From assembly GCA_036267255.1 (NCBI GenBank), contig DATAWK010000041.1:496001-560000 (forward strand): 64,000 nucleotides of DNA. Reading direction: 5' to 3'. The notes beneath the pieces were generated by a model. That model saw nothing but the letters and a program-made list of their open reading frames with translations, was not told the DNA's origin and made no database searches. Each line of letters begins with the position of its first letter. Within the stretch, counting starts at the first letter, position 1. The position numbers and the translations under genes were made by a program. This document shows positions 1 to 10,109 of this stretch, piece by piece. The stretch comes from DATAWK01 sp036267255. GTDB lineage: Bacteria > Acidobacteriota > Terriglobia > Terriglobales > Acidobacteriaceae.

Positions 1-53
1 TTCAGGCGATGCTTGTGGCATGGGCTGGTTTGATTTTGCCCATAACCATGCAC
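1..53 (-). CDS. rnpA: Possible ribonuclease P protein component, N-terminal fragment
   Basis: Partial gene, cut by the window start. On the minus strand just beyond rpmH, a frame opening with a GTG codon at 53 reads VHGYGQNQTSPCHKHRL. The closing KHRL resembles the 'HRL' segment that opens many RnpA proteins. RnpA would be the protein subunit of RNase P, which matures tRNA 5' ends, and it normally follows rpmH directly. The call rests mainly on gene order. Only 17 codons are visible, no ribosome binding site is evident, and two other frames are also open here, so both start and frame are uncertain. Confidence 0.35.
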   Translation of the reverse strand, partial: MHGYGQNQTSPCHKHRL

Positions 54-186
54 CGGCTTCGCGTCGATGCGCGTGCGCAGCGTCGAGATCGCCAGGGATC
101 CTGGTGCCCAGTGCTAACTGCTGCGAATTGTTCTTAGGAGAGAACGGGCAGGCGAGAAGACGGAGCGTTGGTCAGGCAGCTGGGAA

Positions 187-342
187 CTAGTCGCGATAGC
201 CTGCGCTAACAGAGACGCGCTTGCGTCCCTTGGCGCGGCGGCGTGATAGAACGGCCGCTCCGCTCTTGGTCTTCATGCGGCTGCGAAATCCGTGCGTCTT
301 GGCGCGGCTGCGGCGGTTTGGTTGAAATGTGCGCTTTGGCAT
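187..342 (-). CDS. rpmH: 50S ribosomal protein L34
   Basis: A 51-residue, strongly basic protein beginning MPKRTFQPNRRSRAKTHGFR and continuing with SRMKTKSGAAVLSRRRAKGR. This is the L34 signature, including the invariant KRT(F/Y)QP start and the HGFR..M.T..G..VL..RR.KGR core. L34 is a component of the large ribosomal subunit. The length is slightly above the usual 44-46 residues because of the C-terminal tail KRVSVSAGYRD. It lies divergent to dnaA, the widespread rnpA-rpmH / dnaA arrangement. It was found by translating the minus strand directly. Confidence 0.96.
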   Translation of the reverse strand: MPKRTFQPNRRSRAKTHGFRSRMKTKSGAAVLSRRRAKGRKRVSVSAGYRD

Positions 343-1073
343 CTGTCTGCGCTCCTCAGTCTGTCAGATCATTACCTGCCCTAGAGGCAGAACTTTTAGT
401 ATAGCGGACTTCTGGCTCCAGCAAAAGCCTATATCGTTCATTTGCGGGCCTTCCTGCCGGATCGGGCACTCGACCGCGTGGGCAGTGTTGTGGCACTCCT
501 TCTTTCGATTTGCGCGATCGCGTCTATAATTTCCAAGAACTCTTTTTTCTGAAATATCTCTGTCTCTATCTTTACTTTCTGCCGCATAAGAACTCACTGG
601 AAGAATTGGCCGCCTCTCAGCTTTTGCTCGACCGGTCAATCTGCGATGAGGGAGTCACGTTCTACGCATTCGGCCTCTGAGAACGCCTGGAAGAATCGTT
701 CCGATATATATGCCGGTTCGTTCGGCTGGGTATCAAAAAGCTGACCGATTCTTCTCGTTCTTCGCGACGCCTGTAGTTTCACCGTAGCTGGTGCACTTTC
801 CCAGAGCATCTGATTTTCTGTTCCAATTCTCTGCCCACACTTGTTTGAATGTGCTAGTATCGGGTTCGCTAACGACATCGAACGACACGTACCGCAATGC
901 TCCGGCGCTTCATAAATTTCAACCGGATTCGGACGTACCGAACGAGCTGTCCAACTTCCCGGCAGAGCTATTCTCCACAACCGCGCTGAACGCGGAGTGT
1001 AGATTTTATTTTTTTATTTTTGCTTTTGCAGGTATTTTGGTCAGATCTTCGGGTTATTTGAAACCAGTACGCT
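343..1073. other. rpmH-dnaA intergenic region, possible origin region
   Basis: Gap of about 730 bases between divergent rpmH and dnaA with no convincing gene. It holds one DnaA-box-like nonamer with a single mismatch, TTCTCCACA at 971-979. An AT-rich tract follows at about 1002-1030 (runs of T with few interruptions), of the kind used for origin unwinding. No cluster of perfect TTATCCACA boxes is visible, so origin function here is only a possibility. The 13.8-14.3 kb region is a rival. Confidence 0.4.
398..403 (-). promoter_or_regulatory. Candidate -10 element for rpmH
   Basis: On the minus strand the hexamer TATACT lies 56 bases before the rpmH start codon. A TTGCTG hexamer is found 15 bases further upstream, a short spacer for a sigma-70 promoter. 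Plausible but not strong. Confidence 0.35.
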
Positions 1074-2528
1074 ATGCACGGCGTCAACGTGGAAATTGGA
1101 AACGGAATGTCCTTTCTCGCAACAGCATCGACGACTCTCAATCCTTGGCTGCGCATTCTGGCGGCGCTCGAGAAAAAAATCAATCGCCAATCCTTTGACA
1201 CATGGTTCAAGCCCACGCGATTCAGCCGTATCGACGGACGGGTGCTGATGGTTAGCGTCCCAACGCGCGAGTTTGAGCACATTGGCGAACGCTACAATGA
1301 CCTAATCCTGGAGGCCATCGACCAGCTTGGCATCGAGGTCGATGAGGTCTCCTTTGAGGCACTGGAAGAAGAACCACCCGCGCCGCGTGTGCGCCAGGAT
1401 GGCGGCTTTGCGCCCCAACCCGCTCACAATGCCAATTCGCTGCGCGGCCGCTCGCAGGCAAGCGGTGCGAACACCGCACCGCAGCAGGCCCGCTTTGACT
1501 GGGACACCGCCGCACAGCTCAATCCGCGTTATACCTTCGATGCTTTCGTCATCGGCAACGGCAACCAGTTTGCCCGCGCTGCCGCAGAGGCCGTCGCTGA
1601 ACGACCTTCAAAAGCCTACAATCCACTCTTCCTGTACGGCGGTGTCGGCATGGGCAAAACGCATCTCATGCACGCCATCGGGCATGAAGTAAAACGTCGC
1701 CTGCCACAGGCCTCCATCTGCTATGTTTCCAGCGAAAAATTCACCAATGAAATGATCAATTCTCTGCGCTACGATCGCATGTCCAGCTTCCGCGACAAGT
1801 TCCGCAGCGTGGATGTCCTGCTGATCGACGATATTCAGTTCCTGGCACAAAAAGAGCGCACACAGGAGGAGTTCTTCCACACCTTCAACGCGCTGCACGA
1901 AAGCATGAAGCAGATTGTCATCGCCAGCGACCGACCGCCAAAAGAGCTGGCTGAGATTGAAGACCGCCTGCGCAATCGCTTCGAGTGGGGTTTGATCGCC
2001 GACATTCAGCCGCCCGATCTGGAAACCAAGGTCGCCATTCTGCAAAAGAAGGCTGAGAGCGAGCATGTCACGCTGCCCATCGACATTGCTCTTTTTATCG
2101 CCTCCAACATCCGCACCAATGTACGCGAACTCGAAGGCGCTTTGGTACGCCTGATCGCCTGGTGCAGCCTGCACGGTGTGGAGTTGACGCTCTCCGTGGC
2201 GCAGCAATGTCTGAAGCAGTTCATCGACACGCAGGTGCGCAAGGTAACCATTGAGGCCATCCAGCGTGCCGTGGCGGAACAGTTCGGCATGCGCATTGCA
2301 GAGCTGAAGCAAAAGAACAACTCGCGAGCCGTCGTCGTGCCACGTCAGATTGCCATGTACCTGGCCAAGCAGATGACAGAAGCTTCTCTGCCGGAGATTG
2401 GCCGTCAGTTCGGCGGGAAACATCACACCACCGTGATGCATTCCATCGCCAAGATTGACGACCTGCGCCACAGCGACAAAGACCTGAACCGGATGCTCAA
2501 CACACTCATGGAAACATTGAACAATTAG
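1074..2528 (+). CDS. dnaA: Chromosomal replication initiator protein DnaA
   Basis: Initiator ATPase that binds DnaA boxes at oriC, melts the duplex and recruits the helicase DnaB. All domains are visible. The N-terminal oligomerisation/helicase-binding domain has NPWLRILAALEKKINRQSF near residues 23-41. A low-complexity linker spans about 100-145. The AAA+ core has Walker A GGVGMGKT at about 189-196 and Walker B LLIDDIQFL at about 250-258. The C-terminal DNA-binding domain ends with the signature EIGRQFGGKHHTTVMHSI. The length of 484 residues is normal. An internal ATG at 1107 has a better-spaced purine-rich leader (GGAAACGGA) and may be the true start. dnaN is not next to it: about 11.8 kb separates them. 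Confidence 0.98.
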   Translation: MHGVNVEIGNGMSFLATASTTLNPWLRILAALEKKINRQSFDTWFKPTRFSRIDGRVLMVSVPTREFEHIGERYNDLILEAIDQLGIEVDEVSFEALEEEPPAPRVRQDGGFAPQPAHNANSLRGRSQASGANTAPQQARFDWDTAAQLNPRYTFDAFVIGNGNQFARAAAEAVAERPSKAYNPLFLYGGVGMGKTHLMHAIGHEVKRRLPQASICYVSSEKFTNEMINSLRYDRMSSFRDKFRSVDVLLIDDIQFLAQKERTQEEFFHTFNALHESMKQIVIASDRPPKELAEIEDRLRNRFEWGLIADIQPPDLETKVAILQKKAESEHVTLPIDIALFIASNIRTNVRELEGALVRLIAWCSLHGVELTLSVAQQCLKQFIDTQVRKVTIEAIQRAVAEQFGMRIAELKQKNNSRAVVVPRQIAMYLAKQMTEASLPEIGRQFGGKHHTTVMHSIAKIDDLRHSDKDLNRMLNTLMETLNN

Positions 2529-2551
2529 AGAATGTGTGCCTGCGCCAGCTT

Positions 2552-5020
2552 CTATTCTTCGCGGAGAATCTTTGCCGGATCAATACGCGCGATGCGGCAC
2601 GTGGGTAGAAATGTCGCGGCCATCGCCACAGCAGCCAGCACCAGCGACGTTCCAACCAGCGTCACCGGATCATACGTTCCCACCCCATAGATCACACTCT
2701 GTAGCACTCGGAGCAAACCGAGCGAGGCCGCCAGCCCGACACCCAATCCCAGCACCGTTGCCACCACACCGGAGCGGCCAATCTCCTGCATCGCTTGCCG
2801 GGTAGTTGAACCGAGCGCCAGACGGATGCCAATCTCTCTCGTGCGCTGAACCACCAGGTTGGCAATCAATCCATAAACGCCTATGGCGGAAAGCAGCAGC
2901 GCCAGCCCGGCCAGAACCCCTAGCAGAATAACCTCAATCCGCTGGAAGCTGAGGGCCTGTTTCTCCAGGTCCGCCATGCTATAGAAGCCTGAAAATGGCA
3001 GGCTTGGATCTGCCTGTGACAATGCTGCTTGCATCGCCGCCGTGATACCTGTAACGGGCCCGCGCGTGCGCACGATCCAGCTCGGCTCGAACCAGACATG
3101 CGCCATGCTGAGGAAGTCGGCATCTATCTGCGTGGCAGGAACATAGACAGTTGGTTCACTGGTAAGTGGCGCTCTTCTGTCCAACCCTGGAGTTTTCATT
3201 ACATCTGCAACCACTCCCACTACTGCAATACCATTGCGCGAGTGCTCCCCGCTTTGTAAATGCCGGCCAACCGGATTGGTTTGCTCGAGATATTTGCGTG
3301 CAAAAGCCTCATTCACGATGACCACGGGCTGGCTCTGCGCCGTATCGCTGTCCGTGAATTGCCGACCCGCCAGCAGGTGCATGCGTAGCACATCGAAATA
3401 TCCCGGTGTGATGTAGATCTCATCGGACCCAAATTCTTTGCCTGCATTTTTGCCATCCGCCAGTTTCACTCCGTCATTCAGGCCCCGCTCATACGGCAGA
3501 CTGAGTCCTACAGCCGCGTTCTCCACACCGGGAATGCGCCGCATGGCGTCGATGCTGGAAGTAAGTAAGTGCTGAAAGGCTGCAGGATCGTGGTAGTGGG
3601 CATCGTCCAGCGAGACCTTGCCCGTCATGACGTTGGTTGCGTCGAATCCCGGAGGCAGTGTCTCCAGATAGATCAACGACCGAATCAGCAGGCCGGACGC
3701 GGCCACCAGAACCACGGTCAAGGCAATCTCGCCGGCAATCAGGAATGTGCGCATCCTGGCATTTCCGCTGCTGGCAAAAGCACGATTGGTTCCGGCAGCC
3801 ATCGCGGAGCGCAGGTCGATGCGACGCAACTCCAGGGCCGGAAGCATGCCGAACAGGATGCTGGTGAGCAGAGAAACCGCCAAGGTAAAAAGCAGCACGC
3901 GGCCATCCAGGCTGAATTTGTCGGTTGGTAACAGTCCCAGCGGAATCAGATGCTGTAGAAACACCAGGCTTACTTTAGCGAAACCCAATCCAGCCGCTCC
4001 ACCCAGCAACGCCAGCACCATGTTCTCTGTCCACAGCTGGCGCACCAGTGCTAACCCGCTGGCACCCAGCGCCATGCGCGTGGCCATCTCACCACTGCGG
4101 CGTCCAGCGCGCACCAGCGCGAGGCCGGCAAGGTTCGCACAAGCAATCAGCAAAACAAAGCCCACGGCCAGCATCAAGCCAAAAACGCTCGCACGTACCG
4201 GCATCGCTTCACTCTTCTGTAGTGGAATTCCTTCCAGATGGACGCTTGTGCCAAGGTTGCGGGCCAACACATGCCGAAAATACTCCGGCATCACGCGGCT
4301 CAATTGCGCGTCGGCCTGCGCCCAGGTTGCGCCCGGCTTCAGACGCAGCAGCACGCCGTAATTCGTCCCCCCACCTTCGCCGGTTCGACTGGGCCGCAAG
4401 GGCGTCCACACATCCACCGCATCGGAGGTCTGCTCGTCCAGTGGCGACTGCGCCTTCGGAGCCAGCACGCCAACCACGGTGTACGGTGCTCCCTTCAACA
4501 GGATGCCTTTGCCCACAATGTGAGGGTCGGAATGAAATGTCGTGCGCCACAACGCGTTGCTCAGCACGACAACCGCCGGACCGTTCGGACTGTCTTCGTC
4601 AGCATTGAACCCACGGCCCATGCGCGGAGGGATGCCCAGCACGTCGAAATATTTCGACGACACCCGCAACTGCTGCACATATTGCACACTGGAACCAGCC
4701 TGCATATTCACGCCGGATTCCAGTCCATAGGCCGCTGCCTGCACCGCTGGCACCTGATCGCGCACCAGCAGGAACGTGTCACCATTTGCGCTGTTATCGT
4801 CTTCGCTACTCTTGGAACCTGTCCAGTGCGTGATTAACTCGCCCATCCGCGTCGGTTGCGGGTAGGGTAGCGGGCGCAGCATCAGCGCATTCACCACGCT
4901 GAAGATGGCCGTATTCGCGCCAATACCCAGCGCCAGCGTGAGAACAGCCGTAATGACAAAACCCGGCGATTTGCGTAGCTGCCGCAACGCATAGCGAAGG
5001 TCGTGTATCAGACTGTTCAT
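2552..5020 (-). CDS. ADOP-family orphan ABC permease (fourth gene of operon)
   Basis: An 822-residue membrane protein of the acidobacterial duplicated orphan permease type, a double-length relative of the MacB/FtsX permeases. The N-terminus MNSLIHDLRYALRQLRKSPG leads into a first membrane helix at about 20-43. A MacB-type periplasmic domain follows, then three helices (including LLIACANLAGLALVRAG). The whole unit is then repeated, with a helix near 420-450, a second periplasmic domain, and a C-terminal helix set. MacB-type permeases couple cytoplasmic ATP hydrolysis to movements of the periplasmic domain. ADOPs carry no ATPase, and none lies beside this gene; substrate unknown. The C-terminal signature is divergent (ARIDPAKILREE rather than ASIDPMQALRSE). 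The start is supported by GGGAGA upstream. The gene ends 23 bases from the convergent dnaA. Confidence 0.93.
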   Translation of the reverse strand: MNSLIHDLRYALRQLRKSPGFVITAVLTLALGIGANTAIFSVVNALMLRPLPYPQPTRMGELITHWTGSKSSEDDNSANGDTFLLVRDQVPAVQAAAYGLESGVNMQAGSSVQYVQQLRVSSKYFDVLGIPPRMGRGFNADEDSPNGPAVVVLSNALWRTTFHSDPHIVGKGILLKGAPYTVVGVLAPKAQSPLDEQTSDAVDVWTPLRPSRTGEGGGTNYGVLLRLKPGATWAQADAQLSRVMPEYFRHVLARNLGTSVHLEGIPLQKSEAMPVRASVFGLMLAVGFVLLIACANLAGLALVRAGRRSGEMATRMALGASGLALVRQLWTENMVLALLGGAAGLGFAKVSLVFLQHLIPLGLLPTDKFSLDGRVLLFTLAVSLLTSILFGMLPALELRRIDLRSAMAAGTNRAFASSGNARMRTFLIAGEIALTVVLVAASGLLIRSLIYLETLPPGFDATNVMTGKVSLDDAHYHDPAAFQHLLTSSIDAMRRIPGVENAAVGLSLPYERGLNDGVKLADGKNAGKEFGSDEIYITPGYFDVLRMHLLAGRQFTDSDTAQSQPVVIVNEAFARKYLEQTNPVGRHLQSGEHSRNGIAVVGVVADVMKTPGLDRRAPLTSEPTVYVPATQIDADFLSMAHVWFEPSWIVRTRGPVTGITAAMQAALSQADPSLPFSGFYSMADLEKQALSFQRIEVILLGVLAGLALLLSAIGVYGLIANLVVQRTREIGIRLALGSTTRQAMQEIGRSGVVATVLGLGVGLAASLGLLRVLQSVIYGVGTYDPVTLVGTSLVLAAVAMAATFLPTCRIARIDPAKILREE

Positions 5021-5055
5021 CGTGGCGTATCTCCCAAATTTCTAATATCTATCCC

Positions 5056-7605
5056 TTACTCACTCCGCAGCGCCTGCATCGGATCAATGGAAGCCGCTCG
5101 TCGTGCAGGAATGTATCCCGCGACGAAAGCGCAGGCAAAAAGAATGAGCGCAGCGACTGTGAGGACCATTAGATCGTAAGCGTGAACGCCATAAAGCTGG
5201 TTTGCGATGAAATGGCCCCCGATCAACGTGACCGGAATGCCGAGGCCGAGGCCAAACAGAATCTGGAATACGGCTCCGCGAAGCACCATGGAAACGACGC
5301 TGGAGCGCGTCGCGCCCAGAGCCATGCGAAGGCCGATCTCGCGGGTACGACGGGCGACGGAATAGGCAGTAACGCCGTAAAGTCCCACCGAAGCCAGGAT
5401 CAGTGCCAGTAATCCAAAAAGACCCGTAAGCCGGGCTGTGAGCCGTTCCTGATCGAAGTTGTCGGAAACCTGGTAGTCGAGTGTATGCAGACTAACTATC
5501 GCGAGGTTTGGATCGATGCTTCCAAGAGTACGTCGTATCAACGCATCGGCATCCTGTTGCGGACTCTTGAAATGAATCACGATGGCATTGATGAACATGG
5601 AACGGGTTTCACCAGTAACGGCGCTGGCTTCTTTGTAAGACGTGAACTGCTGGGTGAGAGGACGAAAGAACATGCTTCGAACCGGGTTGCGTGGGTTGAT
5701 GTACTTCGCGTCGGCAACGACACCCACAATCTCAAAACTACTGGCATATCGCTGATCTATTGTGCCAAAGTGCTTGCCAATGGGATCTTCCTTGGGGAAA
5801 AACTTCTTGACGAAAGCTTGATTGACAACAGCAACAAAGCGCGAAGTTTGGGTGTCCTGCTCGGTAATGCCGCGACCTCGGAGGATCGGCTGGCCAACGG
5901 TAGCAAAGAAATCCGGGCTAACACGGTCCCAGGATGAGCCACAGTCATCGTTCGTTCCGGGTGCTGGACGTCCTTCAACGTTCACGCAGTCGCCCCAATT
6001 GTTGCCTTCGAGTGGACTGTAGAGGGCAAGACCGACGCTCTGCACCCCAGGAAGAGCAGAAAAACGCTGTTCCATTTGCTGGTAGAGAGCTTGAAGGCGC
6101 GTGGTCGTATATCCAGCTCCGGCTGGATCGAGGTGAACCACATAGCGATTGGCTGTTGCAATGCCGAACTCTTGATGCTCAAGATTTCGCAGTGACTGGA
6201 TAAGCAATCCGGCACCTGTAAGCAAAACGAGCGAAAGCGCGGCTTGAAAAATTACCAGAGATTTTTGCGGCAGAGACGCGCTACCTCCAGTCGCTCGATT
6301 GATGCCCCGCAGCGCTTCTGCAGGCTCGGAATGCGAGGTGAGCCACGCGGGTGCGATGCCAAAGACAACGCCCGTAAGCAATGAAAGTGCAAATGTAAAT
6401 CCCAGTACCGGTAGCGACGGGCTGGCGTGGATGGGAAGGCTGGTTGAATCCGGAAATGCGAGGGAGAGGATCATGTTGGTGCCCAGGTAAGCGATGCCGA
6501 GGCCAGCCAATCCTCCCAGGCAACCAAGTAGAATGCTCTCCGTCAGCACCTGGCGGATCAGGCGTTTCCGAGCCGCTCCCAAAGCCATGCGGATGGATGT
6601 TTCCGAGCGCCGCGCAGCGCCGCGTGTCAGCAACAGATTCGCGATGTTCGCGCAGGCAATCAGCAGGACCAACCCGGAAATAAACATAAGCATGCGAAGA
6701 CCGCTGCCTTCCTCCTGCTGCAGGTTTTGTATGCCACCCCCGGCTGGAGCAAGCACTACATGCTGCTTCGGTATCTCGGATTTGCCTCCATTTTGGGCAT
6801 ATGCCGGTTCCGTAACAAGCCACTGGCGAAGACTAGCCGATAACTTCTGCTGCAATGGAAGAACGTTCGTGCCGGGACGAATACGTCCAATCGCATACAA
6901 CCAGTTCGTATCGGCTTGGTGGAGCATCGAGTTTTGCTGTTCAATAACAGGTTCGTCGGCCAATGGAATCCAGAAAGCTGGCGGGTTGGAGCTGATGCGG
7001 TCGCCATAGAAACCGGGCGGCGCGATGCCGACAATTGTGACCGGTTGCCCCTGGATGTAGAGCGTGGAACCAACGATGGATGGATCCCCGGCATAATCCG
7101 CTTGCCATGCCTGATAGCTGAGAACAGCAACCGGCGTTGCCCCGGCAGTGTCATCTGCGGGGGTAAAAACGCGACCAGTGAAGGCCCCGATTCCAAAGGT
7201 CGAAAAGTAATTGCCCGAAACAAATTCGTTGTTGGAAGCCTTGGAAACTGTACTGCCACGACGGACATTCACGCTATAAATGGCCGCTTGCATGGCCGCA
7301 AGTTGGCTGAACTCCGGAGCAGAATCGCGCAGGTGCTTGTACAGGTCGTAGGAAAAGAGATCGAAATCGCCATTTTCATTGATGAAGCCGCCGTTTACGC
7401 AACAGTCATCCAGATCCCCGATGCGATACAGCTGCGACGGATCACCCACGGGCAGCGACCGGATCAGAATGGCGTGCACCAGCGTGAAGATGGCGGTATT
7501 CGCACCGATGCCGAGCGCCAGTGTCAGAACCGCCGTAATGGCAAATCCCGGAGAGTTGCGCAACTGCCGCAGTGCATAGCGAACATCGTGCCACAGTCCA
7601 CCCAT
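5056..7605 (-). CDS. ADOP-family orphan ABC permease (third gene of operon)
   Basis: An 849-residue protein with the full duplicated permease layout. It opens with MGGLWHDVRYALRQLRNSPG and a first helix at about 20-42, then a MacB-like periplasmic domain. A central helix bundle contains MLMFISGLVLLIACANIANLL and is followed by a repeat of the unit. The C-terminus is canonical: ARRAASIDPMQALRSE. The stretch TREIGLRMALGATRSSVVSMV is the conserved cytoplasmic FtsX loop that in ordinary permeases contacts the ATPase. A GAGGAGA ribosome binding site lies 6-7 bases before the ATG. Only 35 bases separate it from the following ADOP gene and 22 from the preceding one, so all four are probably co-transcribed. 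Function beyond the family level cannot be read from the sequence. Confidence 0.94.
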   Translation of the reverse strand: MGGLWHDVRYALRQLRNSPGFAITAVLTLALGIGANTAIFTLVHAILIRSLPVGDPSQLYRIGDLDDCCVNGGFINENGDFDLFSYDLYKHLRDSAPEFSQLAAMQAAIYSVNVRRGSTVSKASNNEFVSGNYFSTFGIGAFTGRVFTPADDTAGATPVAVLSYQAWQADYAGDPSIVGSTLYIQGQPVTIVGIAPPGFYGDRISSNPPAFWIPLADEPVIEQQNSMLHQADTNWLYAIGRIRPGTNVLPLQQKLSASLRQWLVTEPAYAQNGGKSEIPKQHVVLAPAGGGIQNLQQEEGSGLRMLMFISGLVLLIACANIANLLLTRGAARRSETSIRMALGAARKRLIRQVLTESILLGCLGGLAGLGIAYLGTNMILSLAFPDSTSLPIHASPSLPVLGFTFALSLLTGVVFGIAPAWLTSHSEPAEALRGINRATGGSASLPQKSLVIFQAALSLVLLTGAGLLIQSLRNLEHQEFGIATANRYVVHLDPAGAGYTTTRLQALYQQMEQRFSALPGVQSVGLALYSPLEGNNWGDCVNVEGRPAPGTNDDCGSSWDRVSPDFFATVGQPILRGRGITEQDTQTSRFVAVVNQAFVKKFFPKEDPIGKHFGTIDQRYASSFEIVGVVADAKYINPRNPVRSMFFRPLTQQFTSYKEASAVTGETRSMFINAIVIHFKSPQQDADALIRRTLGSIDPNLAIVSLHTLDYQVSDNFDQERLTARLTGLFGLLALILASVGLYGVTAYSVARRTREIGLRMALGATRSSVVSMVLRGAVFQILFGLGLGIPVTLIGGHFIANQLYGVHAYDLMVLTVAALILFACAFVAGYIPARRAASIDPMQALRSE

Positions 7606-7627
7606 CTTCTATCTCCTCAGTTTTCTT

Positions 7628-10054
7628 TTATTCACTCCGCAGCGCCTGTATCGGATCAATGGATGCCGCCCGCCGCGCTGGAATCAGTGCGGCCAAAATG
7701 CCTGCAGCAATCAAAGCAACCATCGGAAGCACAAGAGCTGGCAGCATACCCGCGCCGATATCCGCAAAAAGGCGCATCAGCAAAGCGCGTGCCACTAGAG
7801 AAAGGCCCACTCCAATCACGAGGCCGACGCCTACCAGCATTCCCGCACTGCGTAGCACCATGCCTACAATCTGGCTGCGCTGCGCGCCGAGTGCCATACG
7901 AATGCCGATCTCCGTGGTCCGTTGCTCCGCTGTGTAGCTGATAAGCCCATAGACGCCGACAACAGCCAGCGTCAACGCCAACGCCGCAAACACGCTGAGC
8001 AGCCAGACAATCAACCGCCGTCCAGCCAGCGATTGCTGCACCAGGGAACGAAGCGTGTCGACGCCGAAGACTGTCTGCGAAGCGTCCACCGCTGCGACCG
8101 AGCGTTGCAGCGTGTTTGTCAGTGCATATGGCTCACCCTTGGTGCGAACAACAAAGTTCACCATGGGGACTGAGTCTTGCGCATACGGCGAGTACACAAT
8201 ACCTTTACCGGTATCCTCAGCCAGGGAACTCAACCGCACATGGCCCACCACGCCGACGACTTGCTTCCATGCGGAATTTCTGCCAAACCGAACGTACTGG
8301 CCAATCGGATCTCGTCCGGGCCAGTAGTCGTGGGCCAGATTTTCATCGATGACAACCACCGGCTGGGTGTTCTTGCGATCTTCGGATGTAAACCATCGCC
8401 CGGAACGCAATGGAATTCGCATCACCTGCAGATATCCGGGCGTAGCCCACGCACGATAGCTGTGCGGCCCTGGGTCATTTGGACGATTCGGTCGGCCTTC
8501 AATAGCAAACGATCCCGAGTCGCCACCATCGCTTGCGAATGGTACTGGATAGACTGCGGCCGCTGTCTGCACGCCGGGCTGAGCCACCAGTTGATCCGTC
8601 ACTGCGGTCACAAAGTTCGCCTGCCGGTCTTCGTTGTTCTGATATTGCGATCCGCTTAAGTTCACCGTGCCAGTCAGTACGCCCTGCGCTTCAAACCCGG
8701 GATTCACCTGCTGCAATTGCCGCAGACTGGTCAGAAATAACCCTGTTCCGGTCAGCAACAGGAAGGAGAGTGCCACCTCGACGACTACGAAAGCTGCACG
8801 CAGATGCTGCCTCTCTACGGACGCGGTCGCGTTGCGTACACCTTCATACAGATGAAGTTTTTTCTGTTTTTGGATAATCCTGAGTGCTGGTGCCAGCCCA
8901 GCCAGAATCGCCGTCAGCAGTCCGGCAATGGCTGCAAATGCCAGAACCGCTGGCTCCGTGCGGACAACAAATCCGGCAGCAAGATCTTTTGGCACCAGCC
9001 AAAGCAAAAATCTGCCGAAGGCTGGACCCGTTACCACTCCCAGCAGGGTCGCTGTACCTGCTAGTAACAGCGTTTCCACCAGTAACTGACGGACCAATCT
9101 CCACGCAGGCGCACCGAAAGCCGTCCGGATTATCATCTCCTGGCTGCGCGCTGCACCACGAGCCAAAAAGAGTCCGGCCACGTTAGAACAGGCAATCAAC
9201 AGCACGGCGAGTACCACCCCCAGCAGTACATAGAGCGGTTTGCGTAACTGTCCGGCAGCCAACTCCGTAAAGGGAACGGCAAACATACCCCAACCGGCAG
9301 CCTGGCTAAAACGCTTCTTACGAAACACCTCCTGCATCTTCGATTGCAGTCCGGCATTCAGTTGCGCGACATTGACTCCCGGTTGCAATCGAGCGAAGCC
9401 GTTATACATTTCGTCAAAGCGATGATCTGGGCTATATGCCTCTGGCTTTAGGGCCAATGGCACCCATACATCGCGGCCACGCGGCCAGTCAAAATCGCTG
9501 CGCATGACGCCAATCACGCGGTAGGACTGCTGATCGAGCAGGACGGTCTTGCCAATGGCGTCCGGTTGGCCGCCAAACATCCGCTGCCATGCTCCATAAC
9601 TTAATACGGCTTCGTGATCGGCGTTGGGCTGGTCTTCTTCTGCCGTGAACGTACGCCCAAGGATGGGCCGAGCCCCCAACACGCGGAACCATTGCCAACT
9701 AACATTGGCTGCTGCCAGATGTTCCGTGCGGCCATTGATCATAGAGTTGAAGCTGCCCGTCTGAACCAGCGCCGCAGACTCTACCTGTTTATTGAGGGAA
9801 AGGGCATCCGCAAAATCCGGCACCGAGACACCGATGTTGGCCAAATTTAAATGCGTATAGCGCACTCGCAGTGCCACCACGTGCGCGGGATCGCTGATGC
9901 CGGCCGGGTGCAACAGCACGGCGCGGATGAGGCTGAAGATGGCTGTGTTGGCGCCAATGCCGAGCGCCAGCACAAGGATCGCCGTCACCGCGAATCCCGG
10001 AGATTTGCGCAACTGCCGCAATGCGTAACGAAAATCCTGCCATAAGCTCGTCAT
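7628..10054 (-). CDS. ADOP-family orphan ABC permease (second gene of operon)
   Basis: An 808-residue duplicated FtsX/MacB-type permease beginning MTSLWQDFRYALRQLRKSPG and ending ARRAASIDPIQALRSE. It has the first helix, periplasmic domain, three-helix bundle (LLGVVLAVLLIACSNVAGLFL), then a second copy (helix FVVVEVALSFLLLTGTGLFL) and the C-terminal bundle. The start is set by a GGAGG ribosome binding site five bases before the ATG at 10054. A longer reading from TTG at 10066 would run through that site. It sits 55 bases after the start gene of the operon and 22 bases before the next. As with its relatives, no ATPase is encoded nearby and the substrate is unknown. Confidence 0.94.
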   Translation of the reverse strand: MTSLWQDFRYALRQLRKSPGFAVTAILVLALGIGANTAIFSLIRAVLLHPAGISDPAHVVALRVRYTHLNLANIGVSVPDFADALSLNKQVESAALVQTGSFNSMINGRTEHLAAANVSWQWFRVLGARPILGRTFTAEEDQPNADHEAVLSYGAWQRMFGGQPDAIGKTVLLDQQSYRVIGVMRSDFDWPRGRDVWVPLALKPEAYSPDHRFDEMYNGFARLQPGVNVAQLNAGLQSKMQEVFRKKRFSQAAGWGMFAVPFTELAAGQLRKPLYVLLGVVLAVLLIACSNVAGLFLARGAARSQEMIIRTAFGAPAWRLVRQLLVETLLLAGTATLLGVVTGPAFGRFLLWLVPKDLAAGFVVRTEPAVLAFAAIAGLLTAILAGLAPALRIIQKQKKLHLYEGVRNATASVERQHLRAAFVVVEVALSFLLLTGTGLFLTSLRQLQQVNPGFEAQGVLTGTVNLSGSQYQNNEDRQANFVTAVTDQLVAQPGVQTAAAVYPVPFASDGGDSGSFAIEGRPNRPNDPGPHSYRAWATPGYLQVMRIPLRSGRWFTSEDRKNTQPVVVIDENLAHDYWPGRDPIGQYVRFGRNSAWKQVVGVVGHVRLSSLAEDTGKGIVYSPYAQDSVPMVNFVVRTKGEPYALTNTLQRSVAAVDASQTVFGVDTLRSLVQQSLAGRRLIVWLLSVFAALALTLAVVGVYGLISYTAEQRTTEIGIRMALGAQRSQIVGMVLRSAGMLVGVGLVIGVGLSLVARALLMRLFADIGAGMLPALVLPMVALIAAGILAALIPARRAASIDPIQALRSE

Positions 10055-10109
10055 TTTGCCCTCCAATTGCCTTATTCTCAGTGCTGCACTTGCATCGCAA
10101 TGCTCGCGG

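Noticed and set aside
525..530. TATAAT on the plus strand in the rpmH-dnaA gap.
   Set aside because: No acceptable -35 at 16-18 bases and no gene for it to serve nearby; dnaA starts 540 bases later.
1608..2471. A 287-codon open frame on the minus strand inside dnaA.
   Set aside because: It lies wholly opposite dnaA, whose protein is conserved throughout, and shows no recognisable domain.
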